In this document: piece by piece, positions 51,320 to 63,316 of the stretch
Layout of the letters: every line of letters begins with the position of its first letter
Position numbering within the stretch: position 1 is the first letter of the stretch
NCBI GenBank assembly: GCA_017893485.1
Contig: JACEHZ010000594.1
Location: 1 to 64,000 of the forward strand
Direction: 5' to 3'
DNA from: Hemerocallis citrina
Taxonomy: Eukaryota; Streptophyta; Magnoliopsida; Asparagales; Asphodelaceae
Length of the DNA stretch: 64,000 bases
Made by a program: the position numbers and the translations under genes
Notes under the pieces: generated by a model
Seen by the model: the letters and a program-made list of their open reading frames with translations, nothing else
Database searches by the model: none
Told to the model about the DNA's origin: nothing

Positions 51320-52391
51320 GGGGGAAGGACCTATATGCATCTAAAGTTTGTCCTGATACCCTAAACACATCTGAAGTGACGGTAATACCCTAAACATACC
51401 TGAACTTTTCAAAATTGGACTTATAGGCACCTGGCGTCCAATTCCGTTAGTTTTTTAACAATTAGGGGGTGAAAAAGTAATTTCACCCCCACCCCCCACC
51501 TTCTTTCTTCTCCATTCTTCGTTTCTTCCTCTTCCCCTTCGACGACAACCCAAAAGCCCGACCCATCTCGGCCTCCGAAGTCGCAGCCGTCGACCTCCAT
51601 CGACGAACCCATCACCCCCGCTCACCATCGTTGCCGCTCTCCCTCCTCAAATTGCCCCCTTCAACCTCCATCAACCACTGCAGCACCATCACCGTCGCTC
51701 CATCATCCTCTCCTTCATTGTCGTCTCCATCCTCGACCACCAGTCCCAGGCACCCACCCTCGGCATTACCGCCATCACTGCAGCATCCAATGCACCCTCG
51801 CCATCTGCCATTGTCGTTGCTACTGCTGTTTCCAGTCCGTCATTACTGCAACCACCGAGTAGTCCCACCGTTGCTGCCCCGGCGTACCTCCAGTCCTCCT
51901 CGTCACCGCCTTGCATCTCCGACAGCAGCACGCCCCGAAGTCCTAGCCACATGCGGTCCTCTGACCACCGCTGCCCCAACGTCGCAGTCGTCGTTGCCGC
52001 TCTCGAACTTGCTGTTAATGCTATGCCTTTTGCCGTTGCCGCTCGCTGTTATTGTTGTTGCCGCTCTTTCTCTCTCTCTCTCATTCTCTGTCTCTGTGTC
52101 TTTCTCTATCTCTCACTAACTCTCTCTCTTTCTGTTTACGTTTAAATGAGAGATAGAGGAAGTCATTTTTAAAAAATGGAGGGTATTTTGGTCTTTTCAC
52201 GTGCCTCTTAACAGGTTTAAACCCGTTAAGGGGTATATTTCATGAATATTCCACTAACTTAACTGAGAAATTAACAGCGGAGGTCTTTAGGTCCAAATAA
52301 TAGAAGTTTGGGTGCTATTGGGGAATTATAGAAACTTTAGGTGTGTGTAGGTAATTTTTATAAACTTAAGGTGCCAATAGGTCATTCTCCC
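51320..52391. mobile_element. Probable non-autonomous MULE upstream of TPI
   Basis: The ends gggggaaggacctat and gggagaatgacctat (read inwards from the right) are imperfect inverted repeats, flanked by tttaaaaaa at 51311-51319 and 52392-52400 (9 bp, but low complexity). The centre (51480-52140) is C/T-rich with long open frames but no domain, possibly captured DNA. Confidence 0.5.
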
Positions 52392-52744
52392 TTTAAAAAA
52401 ATACCTATAATGTGACTTACATAATACTTTAAAACCTCGTTAAATGAATGTTCAATAAAGTAATAATCTCGCTAAATGCATTAAGTAATAAAAAGAATTT
52501 AATCTCTGAAGACCCAAAGAAAATATAAATTAATAAACAAAAAAAATTATATATAATCCACATATCTTGAACTTTTTTTAATAATATCCATACAACAGAA
52601 CAAAACTTTTTCAGTCAATCAACAACATTCATAAAAAAAGTTATTTTTTCTGAATATATGCATCTAATGTTGATTTCTCTTATTTCAAATGATGACAAGC
52701 CATAGGAGGAGAAAAAAAATTGTAACTTGTTGGAATATACAGTA

Positions 52745-53210
52745 TCTTCTACACATCTTCTACTTCTACTGTTATTAATGGGAGAGTTGTCACTTTGTCA
52801 CTTTGTCACTTTGAGTTTGTAACCAAACAAATGTTTTTTTAATATTTTTTTGTCACAAATGACACATACGTTGCACGTGTAACTCTAACTCTATTTATTA
52901 ACACGTACATCACGCGTGTAAATCAAAGTTTTTTCCTTCACCAAACAAATAATTTTTAATTTTTTTGTCACAAAGAAAATACGTACGTCACACGTGCAAC
53001 TTCAAATCTATTTCATAACACATCACCGTACGTACAATTCAAGGTTTTTCCTTCAAAAAAATTAAAAAATTGCGTGCATTGTCTGTTCAACTCCAATTTT
53101 TAAAAAAGTTTAAGGCATTCATCACAAGTGCTGAGTACTACCGACTTACATGTATCGCACGTTCAACTCAAATTTTTATCAAAACGTGCATCGCACGTGA
53201 AAATTACTAG
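52745..53210 (+). mobile_element. Short non-autonomous Helitron
   Basis: Starts TCTTCTACAC after A (52744) and ends CTAG before T (53211). The 3' hairpin acgtgc-atc-gcacgt is at 53184-53198, eight bases before CTAG. A/T insertion without TSD, TC start and hairpin-CTRR end are Helitron marks. The 5' end is less certain than the 3' end. No helicase is encoded. Confidence 0.7.
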
Positions 53211-54100
53211 TCCTTATATAGCTAAAGACTTGAATCTGTTCATTTGCTATGTACATTAACTTTAAACCGTTTTTTTTTCCAAGACATTATAAATTTCACC
53301 AATTCTTTTTTACTTCTGTAGACTCAAATTAATACATTAATTGTTGTCCTTTGATTTTTCTGACCACATATATAAATTGAAAAACTCATTCTAAAATAAT
53401 AAATATTAATTTATTGAAAAATAAATAAATTAATAATTAAATAATTATTATTCATTATTCATTTATCTATAAATAAATAATATCACTAAAGTAATATTTT
53501 TTGGGTCCCGAGGGTACGCATTTATCGAGGTTTTATTGTAATTTGAATTAATTCAAACACCGCAAAGATGGTCACACTGATATTATTCATAGTCTTGTGT
53601 TTAATTCAATTTTTTTAGAGTTGAACACACATTGTTAGTGGTATTTATGGAAATAAAATGCTATGGTTGGCTTAATTGAAATGAACAAATTATAAGTGAC
53701 CTCTATGGAAAAAATCATACATTTTATAGGCTCAAACTCATTATATACTTAAATATATGGTGGCTGAGTGTCTGCAAGTAATATGTGAATATGTTGATAT
53801 GTAATTTTAGATGGCATTTGTATTCTTCTGTTTTGGAGTTTATAAATGAGGAGTACGAATAGCATTATTCATTTGCTTTCTATTTGATCTCATTTGAAAA
53901 TAGATTAGAGTTTTTTTTTTTTTTTTTTTCAATTTATCTAAAATAAGTGAAAACATTTCTCCGAACATTTTTTTTTGGACAGGCAAATGGTAGGTGAAGC
54001 CCACCTACCAAAATATATAGATCAGAAGCAGTTAGGTAAATACAAAAATGAGCTGAGAGTGGAAACCAAACAAACTACATTTTTTTTATGGCGGCAACGA
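53211..54100. other. AT-rich spacer
   Basis: Repeats of aataaataa (53390-53480) and a T21-class run near 53910. No feature identified until LINE 2. Confidence 0.5.
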
Positions 54101-54267
54101 GGCTATCGGAGCTTGAACTCAGTGGATGTGGACCCGACGAGGTGGCCCTCTACTAGTCTTCTCCTAACAATCTTCAACAACCCCACCCCCACCCTCAGGC
54201 CTCCATCGCCTTTGACAACCCCCTCTTCCGTCTACTACCAAGGTACCCCCCCTCACATCCAACAACA

Positions 54268-57200
54268 ATGCTGACAACCTACAACACTCTCCCCTCCCTC
54301 AACCTCTGGTGCACCCTCCCGAGAGGGGCGAAAGACAGCTCAGACGATCTACCGTGCGTGCTCACCGCAGTGAGCATCAACGACGGCACGAGAGTGACCT
54401 CAGTCATCATCGCCGCTACTCACCCCCCCCCCCCCCCCCCCGAGGATGGGCCCATAAAGGAGGCCCTCTTACAAGAACTCTCGAGCGTAAAAATGGCCCC
54501 CACTCAGGCCAGCATCACTCTCACGGAAAGAGGAACAGCCACATGCAGAGTAAACACAGTGGGAATTGGCAAAACTCACACAATGTTTCAAGGAACCTCC
54601 ACAGGCAGAGTCACCCCTACTTGCACAGAGACATTCACCCTCAAAATTACAGAGAACACAAAAAACACTCCTCAGTCATTTCACCCCCCTCAAGATTACC
54701 CACTCACCACCACAAACCTCAACCGGTTACACCACCCCCAACAAGATCCATCGCACACCACCACACTTACCCTAAAGCCTCTTCTTCACACAACCCCCAC
54801 ATTTCCCCCCATCATCAAAAGAGGAGGGCATCGACCCACTGAAGTCTATTGTAGTTTGGGCCCATGAAGGGGGTCCACACGACGAGAATCCAGAGGATGG
54901 AGCACCAGTTCCGACGGGGGAGTCTGTGGAGGATTGGTGCGAAGTAACTAGAAAAGGGAAAAAGAAGCTCAGTACCCCACCACCAACCCAACAAGATAAC
55001 AGGAAAAAACAGAGGAAAGGGAAGCGCAAACCGGTGCCATGCTTCAACTGCGGAGAATTGGGCCATTACCGGAAGGATTGCACAAAAGAAGTGAGATGCA
55101 TGAAATGCATGAAGTTGGGACACATGTCATACACATGCATGAACGTTGTCAGCACTAACAATGACGACGAACGTCCAGTTAGTAGAGGAAGATCACTAGA
55201 CAACCCCACTCTCATTAGACTAGCAAATAGTCTGGATATTATCAAGAACGAAGAGAAGTGGCTACGCCAACGGTGTGTAGTGGCCAGAGTGAGGTCAGAT
55301 AAGCCGTCGGAGAATCATCTTCTCCAAGCGTTGAACGTTAAGTGGCCAATGAGGGCTCACAGAGATTGGGTAGCGAAAAAATGTGCCACTTACAATTTTT
55401 GGTTTCGTTATCATCGCCAGAGAAGATGATCGAGGTCACCGACCTGGGCACGGTGGACTTTGGCCACTTCAAAATAGAGTTTTTCGCTTGGTCGCCGAGC
55501 TTTGGAGCAGAGCTGCTGCAGGGCAACAAATATTGGATTTGGATCCATAATGTGCCATTGCACTTCTGGAAGAAGGAGGCACTGCAAGAGATAATCTCTG
55601 ACTTCGGCACAATTGAAGATATCAACGAGAAGACGATTCGCCGATCGGAGATTGTATCAGCTAGGATACTGATCCGGAGTGGCGACATCTCGCTTATGCC
55701 CCGTTTTGCAAAAGTTTTCTCGTTCGAGGAATCCTACCTCATTCGCTTTGTACTCGACAAACGAGCGGAGATAGAGGTGGAATCCCTGACCATCACGTCC
55801 CCCACTCCTCCCCCATCCCTCAGAGACGGTCGCTCCTACAAACAGGTTGTTTCACCGGCGTGGGAACTAACCTTAGATGGGGCTCATGAGGTTGAACGGG
55901 CGCACCGAGAACTCATCAAATTGGCGAGAGGGGAGGAGGTGCGCCAGGACCTTGGGATGGACCTTACGGCGAAGGGATCAGGTCTTCAAAAATCAGCGTC
56001 ATTCACCACTGGTCGAGAACGAGGCTCGACCAAGGGAACCAATGGCCAGGATGGAAGGACGATGGAGGAGCGATATCCATTACCAGATTTGGCTAGCTTT
56101 ACCAAGTCAGAAGGACACCATGGAAAGGAGGGCCAAAAAATTTTCCAAAGAGGTAGTCAACCACTTGAAGTTGATGAAAAGGTGCGAAGAATGGAACAGA
56201 GAGGACAGTCAGGTCTCACAGGTGCCAGAAATGGCAAAAAGGTGCAAGCTTTGGGAGGTCAAACAGAAAGATCAAGAGCTAAAGGCGGAAAGTCCCCCCT
56301 TTTGTTCAATGGGGGTAGAGAAACGCCTAAAAAGGTGGTGCCTTGAGGCGAGGTAACCAAGGATGAAAGGAGGAACTTTGGGAAAAAGCTGCAATCTTGG
56401 GGACGAGAGCTATCAACTGAAGGGGCCAATTCGGGGAAGAAGACGACCTACGACCTCAGCAAAGACAGAGATCATCCCCCAAAAGAGAAATTTACAATAG
56501 GGTTGAAAGAGAGCGAGAACTTCATAGATGGCAATTTGGGAAAAAGGCATAAGGGTATTAGTGACGAAGGAAGAAGAGAGCGGAGTAAAGAGGACGATGC
56601 CTCGGTGACCACGCTCCCCTTGGCAGCAGTGCCTCCCAATGACCTTATGCCACGTGCCCCACTAATAGGCACAAGGTTCGAAGAAGGGGGTATAATGCAG
56701 CGCGAGGGAAGACAGCCTTTAAATGGCTCTGCCGAAGTCGCTGAGCACAAAGAGTATAGGCCCAAAGAGGGGCCCACGAAGCAATTGAGTTTGTGTGAGG
56801 GTTTTTATAATTCTGGGCCTATTCAGAGGCCTATTGGGCTTGAGATGTACAATATCCAGTTTGTCTCTAGTCAAGTGTCCAACCCCGTAATAGAGAGCCA
56901 CAATGAGGAAGATGATTTAGAGGCGAGGCTAAACCTCGAAGATGACTTTGACTACTCTGAAGAGGAGTCTGTGGAGGCTGAGGAGTTTGATGACGACTAT
57001 GAGTTTGTTCCCTCCACCTTCCCTCCCACACAACCTACTATCCCGACCCCTGCTCGCGGCGACAAAGGTTTGAGAGTATAGAAAGTGGCTAAGAGGACCA
57101 TGGAGGAGTCCGTGGACGATTATCTTGAGATTGCTGCGACGGCCAAATCAGCTAAAACTAGCGATAGAGGTACGCGCTCCTTCCTAGCATCTATTTTTAA

Positions 57201-57378
57201 TTTCATGTCTGATAATGAGATTTTTTATCTAGCCAAAACCTGTGGTCTTGCGGTAGGCGATACCAATCGGAATGCATTTCTCCTTAATAAGATTAGGGGG
57301 TGGGAGAACGATAGGGTTAACCTTATCTCGAACCCGACGTCCAAATCAAGTAACGGTCCCTTAGCCATCCGTGGTTAA
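54268..57378 (+). pseudogene. LINE 2 ORF1
   Basis: A degraded RNA-binding ORF1. It contains CFNCGELGHYRKDC and CMKCMKLGHMSYTC (about 55040-55135), then a part ending ...KMCHLQFLVSLSSPEKMIEV and FLAWSP-like words that fit DUF4283-type regions, then a charged, acidic tail (EEDDLEARLNLEDDFDYSEE). A C19 run is at 54423-54441, a shift near the A run at 55380, and in-frame stops at 56344 and 57079. The last piece stops at TAA 57376-57378, overlapping the ORF2 ATG by one base. Confidence 0.75.
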
Positions 57379-58972
57379 TGGAGGCTCTATTCTGGAACGT
57401 TAGGGGCCTGGGCAGGCGGGGCAAACGAAAAATGGTTAAGGAAGTCATCGCCAAATCAAAAGCTAACATTGTTGGTTTTCAAAAGACCGAACTGACTCAT
57501 ATGTCTAGACTTAGTAGGCTGGGGGGGGGGAATAGAACCTCGGAATGGAGAATGTCTCCCTCTGTTGGGGCATCGGGGGGTATCGCTCTAGGCTTTAACC
57601 CCAAAACATTTTTTTGCCTAGACGAGCTCTACGGGCAATTTTCAGTGTCGGTCTTGCTCCAACGTAAAGCCAACCTACAGACTCAATCAATTACGGTGGT
57701 CTATGGTCCGCACACCTCTGCCTCTAGGACGGCGTTCTAGACAGAACTAAGAGCGATCCAAGCTCACTGGCCACACCCCTGGGTGGTGGGGGGCGACTTC
57801 AACATCACCAGATTCGCCTTAGAACACAGGGGGAGAGGATCCAGTGACTCTGATAGGGAAGCATTTAATGAGGTAATCACGGATCTGGAACTGGTGGACA
57901 TTCCCATTTCTGATCGGCTCTTCACCTGGTCAAACATGCAATCATCGCCAATTCTAGCGAAACTAGATAGGATATTGGTCTCCACTGACTGGGAGACCAA
58001 GTTTCCGTTGGCATTGGCTAAATCACTTCCTAAACCCATATTGAACCATATACCTATTTTATTATCTTCCGGGGAGGATCAACCCAGGAAACCTCCAAAG
58101 TTTAGATTCCAGAAGGCATGGTTAGAAACCCAAGACTTCCACCACATGGTCTATGAGAGCTGGTCTCACCCCACTATGGGGATTGAAGCGACAACGATAT
58201 GGTGTGAAAAAATCAGAAAACTTACTGGCAAGCTAAGAAAGTGGGACCGGACCAGATTTGCAGTGATTCAGATAGCAAAAGACTCCCTTCTTAAAGGTAT
58301 TGAAGAACTCGAGAATAGTGAAGAAACTAGAGATCTGCTGCAGGAATAGCGGAATAGATTGCTCCAATTCATACAGGAAATCGACCAACTCTATAGGCTT
58401 GAGGAAATCAAATGGCAACAGCGGTCATGGATTTCGTGGCTCAAAAAGGGGACGCGAACGCAGCATTCTTTCATCGAGTAGCCAGTGCCCGATGTAGATC
58501 TAACCCCATTCACTCGATCCATTCAGACCCTGGAATGATACAAGGTGACAAGGATATCAGAATGGCATTCCAGTCCCATTTCAAACTACTCTTTGGACAC
58601 AAGGTGGATTTGAGAGTCCCTCTCCACCACGAATTCTGGCAGGACTCGGCGGGTAACTCCGACAATCAGATGCAATCCCTAGAAGCACCTTTCACTAAGA
58701 AGGAAGTCTTGGAGGCAGTCCAACAACTTGGAAAAGACAAAGCCCTAGGTCCTGATGGTTTCCCAATGATCTTCTATCAGACATTTTGGAGGAAATCAAA
58801 GGTGATTTGCTCAAGATGTTACTGATTTCTATGACCATAAGCTCAAATTAGGGAGAATTAATTTTGCGGAGGTTGTGTTGATTCCTAAGAAAGAAGACTC
58901 CCGGCGAGTGGGAGACTTCCGTCCTACTAGTCTCCTTAATTGCTCTGTCAAGATCATTACCAAGACTCTCGT
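57378..58972 (+). pseudogene. LINE 2 ORF2: endonuclease and start of reverse transcriptase
   Basis: ATG at 57378 (MEALFWNVRGLGRRGK), typical of the L1 endonuclease start. Then WVVGGDFNITR and FTWSN, an SWLKKGDAN word before RT, GKDKALGPDGFPMIFYQTFW, and DFRPTSLLNCSVKIITKTL at the break. Stops at 57738 and 58347, shifts near 58446 and 58800. It ends at 58972, before the catalytic YADD. Confidence 0.85.
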
Positions 58973-59121
58973 TGTAACACCCCACATTTTTATTTTAATT
59001 AAAAATGCATATTTTTTTTTGCATGTATAATGCACGTGCTAATTTTTCCATCTCTAATTCTTACTCTCATTTACTAATTTTAGCATGCATAATCTTATTT
59101 AAGCTTTTTAATTAACCCATG
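58973..59121 (+). mobile_element. Fragment of an unknown LTR
   Basis: Begins TGTAACACCCCACA exactly where the LINE frame is broken, a usual start for gypsy-type LTRs. It is AT-rich and interrupted at 59122 by Tat element 3. The remainder would lie beyond the right edge. Confidence 0.45.
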
Positions 59122-59720
59122 TGATATGGCTAAAAATGGGGTTAAATCGGAACCGTCCAGATCAAGCACGAATCTTGAAGCTCAGGGGTAAAAAGGTAAT
59201 TTCACATGCAGACAGGTCCAAACCGGGTACTGGGTCTCTTTTGCAAAGAACCAATAACCCGCGAATGGATCCACTTTAGCCAGGTACGGGTTCCGACCCG
59301 ATACAAACCCGGCCCGACAAGAGGGAATCAAGGCCACTGATTTGACCAAATCAAAGGGCTTGATTGACAGTTACCCTCTCACCTGGGGATTAGGGATTAG
59401 TTTCCTAAACTGATTGGGAGGATTTTACTCCTAACAGTTGGGCAGGAAATCAGGCCCCTAACTTCACTCCTATGGCGACTATAAATACCTCCAACCTACA
59501 ATTGTCAAAGGTTAATCACTCTCTCTATACTTTAAGCTCTTTCTTAATCTTTTCTGATTACTGACAAGAGCGTCGGAGGGTGCGTCGCCGGAATCAACCC
59601 CGGTGTCTCGCACTTCCTTGCAGGTTGCGCCAGGAGCAAGAAGGTTTGAGTCAACTGTTCAGGTCTCCTCGAACTCACAAATTCTATCTGTTTACCCCCA
59701 CACCGAAATCAGCGGTAACA
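59122..59720 (+). repeat. 5' LTR of Tat element 3 (599 bp)
   Basis: TGATATGGCTAAAAATGG...GCGGTAACA. TATAAATA at 59480-59487 and the GC stem at 59588-59603. Homologous to, but shorter than, the LTRs of element 2. Confidence 0.9.
59480..59487 (+). promoter_or_regulatory. TATA box in LTR of Tat element 3
   Basis: TATAAATA followed by CCTCC, about 100 bases before the conserved GC stem. Confidence 0.7.
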
Positions 59721-59723
59721 GAT

Positions 59724-59741
59724 TGGCGCCGTCTGTGGGAA
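59724..59741 (+). other. Primer-binding site of Tat element 3
   Basis: TGGCGCCGTCTGTGGGAA, three bases after the LTR end. Confidence 0.85.
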
Positions 59742-59788
59742 GAACCACACGAACAGCCTCAGCCCCTTCTCCGCCGTCCTTTGCAGTC

Positions 59789-62700
59789 ATGCCTCCGAAG
59801 AAGGTCAGATCTAGAGGGTCAAACCGTGTGGCCAACCTCGCCGACCCGACGGATGAAGTCCCAGCCAATCCTATTCCTCAGTCCGACCTCCCTCCACCGG
59901 CCCAGCAGGGCCCACCTCCTCCTCCCAAGCAGCAGCCCAACAATGGACCGACCGGTCATAACGGTCGGAAGGAGAAGCAGCCCCTCAATCCGGGCCATGT
60001 CTCGGTCCATAATGGGTCCTCGGACTCGATGGCTTCTCATCATCCCGACCTCCGCATCACACTCCTGAACCGCCAGAAGGACGACGACCTCCGCACCCAT
60101 CTTGACGAGAGGCGGGCCCGAGAGGGAGCCTCCCGCCAGCGTCAGGGTAAGCGGTCCCCACGTCGCCGAGACGGCAGAAGGTCCCCGGACCGCAGAAGCC
60201 GAGCGGCGTCCCCCAAGCGCCGAAGGAGGAGGTCGCGTTCCCCCGGGGATCGGCGTCATCCGAGGAACCGAGAAGTGCCTATCAGTCGGGCCGAATTCCT
60301 CCAATTTCAAGAGACCGTTCTACAGGCCCTGAACGCCCGTCCCAACAATCAGAATGCCCAGAGGGTTCCAACACCCCCGAGGGATCCCAGTCCTTGTCGC
60401 CGAACCCGAAGTCCTTTCCCGGCTCCCAGCCGCCAGCGGCAGCAATACAGCCCTCGCCGATCCCAGGACTACCGGTGCCAGAGTCCGCGCTCTCCCTCCT
60501 ATGAAGAGGAGTCCGGGGGGTCATACGATTACCAGCGAAGGGACGATGCCCTCATCCGCTGTATCCACGAGGTGGAAAGGCGTATCGGCCGCATGGACAG
60601 GGAGGAGGAGTCCCGAGCAGGAACGTTCCGTCCCAGCCGACCCCCCTTCTCACGGTCGATCATGGAGGCCCACATACCGAGGAGTTTCAAACCGCCACAG
60701 TTTGAAACATACTTAGGGGAATCCGACCCGGTCGATCACGTCGAAAGCTTCAAGACCCTGATGCTGATCCATCAAGCTTCCGATGCTGTGCTCTACAGGA
60801 CCTTCCCTGCCACCCTCAGGGGGTCGGCTCGGGAATGGTATTCCAGGCTCGCCCCCTCCTCCATTTTTTTGTTCGAGCAGTTTGAAACACTGTTCATTAC
60901 TAACTTCGTGAGTAGCAGGCGAGCCGAGAAGACAAGCCTCTCCCTGCTGAACCTGCGGCAGGAAAGGGAAGAGAAGCTGCGGGACTATGTGAAAAGATTC
61001 ACCGCAGAGGTAAGGTCTATCGCCTCCTTAGACCAGTCGGTGGCAACCGTGGCGTTCCAGTCGAACGTCCTCAACGCCAACCTCCGATCGTCCCTAGCCA
61101 AGAAACCACCGCATGACTTCGCCGACCTCCTCCTGAGGTGCGAGAAGTACATCCGAGCAGAGGAGGCTGAAGCCCTTCCGAGCTTCGGAGGGCCCTCCGC
61201 AGGGTCGAAGAGGAAGGCGACGGGGGAAGAGGGGTCCAAGAAAGCCCAGAAGGACAATGGCGATCAGCGTCGCGCTCCCCCCAGGTTCGAGAAGTTCACT
61301 CCCCTCACCACCAACGTCTCTACTAACCTGATGGAAGTGGAGAAGGAGGGGGTCATCCCTCCAGCTCCGAGGATGCACACCCCGGCAAAGAGGAGGAACA
61401 AAGATAAGTGGTGTCGTTACCACCGAGACCACGGCCACGACACGAACGACTGCCGGGCCTTGAGGGATGAGATTGAAGCCCTCATCCGGAGGGGGCAGTT
61501 GGCCATGTTCGTGAAGGCGAACGATCGGGCGGATCGCAATTCTCCTCCGGCTCGGGGGGCTAACAAGCGCCCCGAGCGGCGCGAGGAAACACCCGAGTTC
61601 GAGGAGGAAAGGATTCTGCACCTGATCCATGGAGGCCCCATGGGGGGCTCCTCCAATACCTCCCGGAAGGCCTTCGTCCGAGAGGTCAACTCGGTTCACA
61701 GTGCTCCTCCTCCCAAAGGTCTCGGCGTCCCTGTATCTTTCTCCGATGCCGACCTCAAAGGGGTCCGAACCCCACACTGTGATGCCCTCGTCATCGACCT
61801 CCGCATGGCCAACTTCAAGGTGCAGAGGATTTTGGTGGACAATGGGAGTTCGGTCAATATCCTTTTCCTCTCGGCCTTTCGAGGCCTGCAGCTGTCCCGA
61901 GACCGTCTCAAGCCGGCCGGTTACACCCTCCACGGGTTCACGGGGGTCCCGGTAACCGTCGAGGGGGTGATAACCCTAGACGTTACTGCGGGAAGCACCC
62001 CTACTTCCCGGACCGAGCCGATGGACTTCATGGTCGTCGATGTCCCGGCAGCGTATAATGTCATTCTAGGCCGCCCCGGCCTAGCCGCCCTGGAGGCTGT
62101 CCCCTCGGCGTATCATTTGAAAATGAAGTTCCCCACTCGATCGGGAGTAGGGGAAGTCAGGGGAAGCCAAGAAATAGCCCGGAAGTGCTACATGACTTCC
62201 ACCGGGGGACCAGTGCTCTCGCTCGAGACACTAGAAATCCCCGAGCCGAAAGCTCGGCCGACGTCCGAGCCGGCGGACGAGTTAGAAGAAGTGCTCTTCT
62301 CGGACGAGGACCCGAGCCGGAAGTTTCTCATCAGTCGGTCCCTGCCGACCGCACTGTGCTCGGACCTGATCCAATGCATCCGAGATAACCGTGACTTGTT
62401 CGCTTGGTCGGCCGCGGACATGCCCGGCATTTCCGAGGAGCTGCTCGTCCATCGCCTGAGTGCCGAACCGGGGTGCAAACCGGTCCAACAAAAGAGGCGA
62501 AAGTTCGCTCCCGAGCGACAGCAGGCCATCAAAGAGGAGGTGGATAAACTGCTGAAGGCCAAGTTCATACAGGAGGTAAATTACCCCGAGTGGCTGTCGA
62601 ATGTTGTAATGGTCAAGAAGTCCAATGGCTTGTGGAGAATATGCATCGACTTCACCGACCTGAACAAGGCGTGTCCGAAGGACCCATTCCCTCTCCCAAA

Positions 62701-63316
62701 CATCGACACCCTTATTGACGCCACCTCGGGCCATGAGCTCCTCAGCTTCATGGACGCCTTCTCGGGGTACAATCAAATCCGAATGTTCCCTCCGGACATC
62801 CCGAAGACCTCCTTCGTCACCGACCAAGGCCTCTACTGCTACCGGGTAATGCCGTTCGGCTTGAAGAACGCAGGCGCCACCTACCAGTGCCTCGTCAACA
62901 AGGTCTTCCAGAGCCAGATCGGCCGAAACATGGAGGTGTACGTTGACGACATGCTCGTCAAAAGCGTCCGAGGCACCGATCATGTAGCCGACCTCCAGGA
63001 GGCCTTCGGCGTGTTAAGAAAGCACAGCATGCGGCTGAACCCGAACAAGTGTGCGTTCGGGGTCTCCTCGGGAAAATTCCTCGGCTTCATGGTAAGCCAG
63101 CGAGGAATCGAAGCTAACCCCGAGAAGATTAAGGCCATATTAGACATGGCCCCGCCTCGGAACATCAAGGAGGTGCAGAAGCTCACCGGTCGGCTCGCTG
63201 CTATCGGTCGTTTCCTCTCGAAGTCGGGGGAAAAGTGCCTCCCCTTCTTCAAAGCACTCAGGGGGCTAAGGGTTTTGAATGGGGCCAACCACAACAGGAA
63301 TCGTTCGACCAGTTGA
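59789..63316 (+). CDS. Tat element 3 Gag-protease-reverse transcriptase
   Basis: ATG at 59789 ([13 protein letters not shown]), the first ATG of this frame after the primer site. The frame is also open upstream into the LTR. 1175 codons without a stop. Domains: a basic proline-rich N-terminus with RS repeats (to about residue 300), Retrotrans_gag (about 300-470), knuckle [15 protein letters not shown] (about 540), protease [12 protein letters not shown] (about 680), and RT from about 900 ([27 protein letters not shown]) with YVDD at about 1051. It leaves homology at the G5 run 63261-63265 and meets a stop at 63314-63316. RNase H continues in the -1 frame. Confidence 0.93.
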   Translation: MPPKKVRSRGSNRVANLADPTDEVPANPIPQSDLPPPAQQGPPPPPKQQPNNGPTGHNGRKEKQPLNPGHVSVHNGSSDSMASHHPDLRITLLNRQKDDDLRTHLDERRAREGASRQRQGKRSPRRRDGRRSPDRRSRAASPKRRRRRSRSPGDRRHPRNREVPISRAEFLQFQETVLQALNARPNNQNAQRVPTPPRDPSPCRRTRSPFPAPSRQRQQYSPRRSQDYRCQSPRSPSYEEESGGSYDYQRRDDALIRCIHEVERRIGRMDREEESRAGTFRPSRPPFSRSIMEAHIPRSFKPPQFETYLGESDPVDHVESFKTLMLIHQASDAVLYRTFPATLRGSAREWYSRLAPSSIFLFEQFETLFITNFVSSRRAEKTSLSLLNLRQEREEKLRDYVKRFTAEVRSIASLDQSVATVAFQSNVLNANLRSSLAKKPPHDFADLLLRCEKYIRAEEAEALPSFGGPSAGSKRKATGEEGSKKAQKDNGDQRRAPPRFEKFTPLTTNVSTNLMEVEKEGVIPPAPRMHTPAKRRNKDKWCRYHRDHGHDTNDCRALRDEIEALIRRGQLAMFVKANDRADRNSPPARGANKRPERREETPEFEEERILHLIHGGPMGGSSNTSRKAFVREVNSVHSAPPPKGLGVPVSFSDADLKGVRTPHCDALVIDLRMANFKVQRILVDNGSSVNILFLSAFRGLQLSRDRLKPAGYTLHGFTGVPVTVEGVITLDVTAGSTPTSRTEPMDFMVVDVPAAYNVILGRPGLAALEAVPSAYHLKMKFPTRSGVGEVRGSQEIARKCYMTSTGGPVLSLETLEIPEPKARPTSEPADELEEVLFSDEDPSRKFLISRSLPTALCSDLIQCIRDNRDLFAWSAADMPGISEELLVHRLSAEPGCKPVQQKRRKFAPERQQAIKEEVDKLLKAKFIQEVNYPEWLSNVVMVKKSNGLWRICIDFTDLNKACPKDPFPLPNIDTLIDATSGHELLSFMDAFSGYNQIRMFPPDIPKTSFVTDQGLYCYRVMPFGLKNAGATYQCLVNKVFQSQIGRNMEVYVDDMLVKSVRGTDHVADLQEAFGVLRKHSMRLNPNKCAFGVSSGKFLGFMVSQRGIEANPEKIKAILDMAPPRNIKEVQKLTGRLAAIGRFLSKSGEKCLPFFKALRGLRVLNGANHNRNRSTS

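Larger units (their letters stand above)
54100..58972 (+). mobile_element. LINE 2 (L1-type), truncated by a later insertion
   Basis: Has ORF1 with CCHC knuckles, then ORF2 with endonuclease and the start of RT, in the normal L1 order. The left end is approximate. The right end is cut inside RT at 58972, where an LTR-like sequence begins, so no A tail or target copy can be found in the window. Confidence 0.85.

Noticed and set aside
51631..52119. 162-codon plus-strand frame
   Set aside because: Low-complexity S/P/L-rich translation in a C/T-rich block inside a likely MULE.
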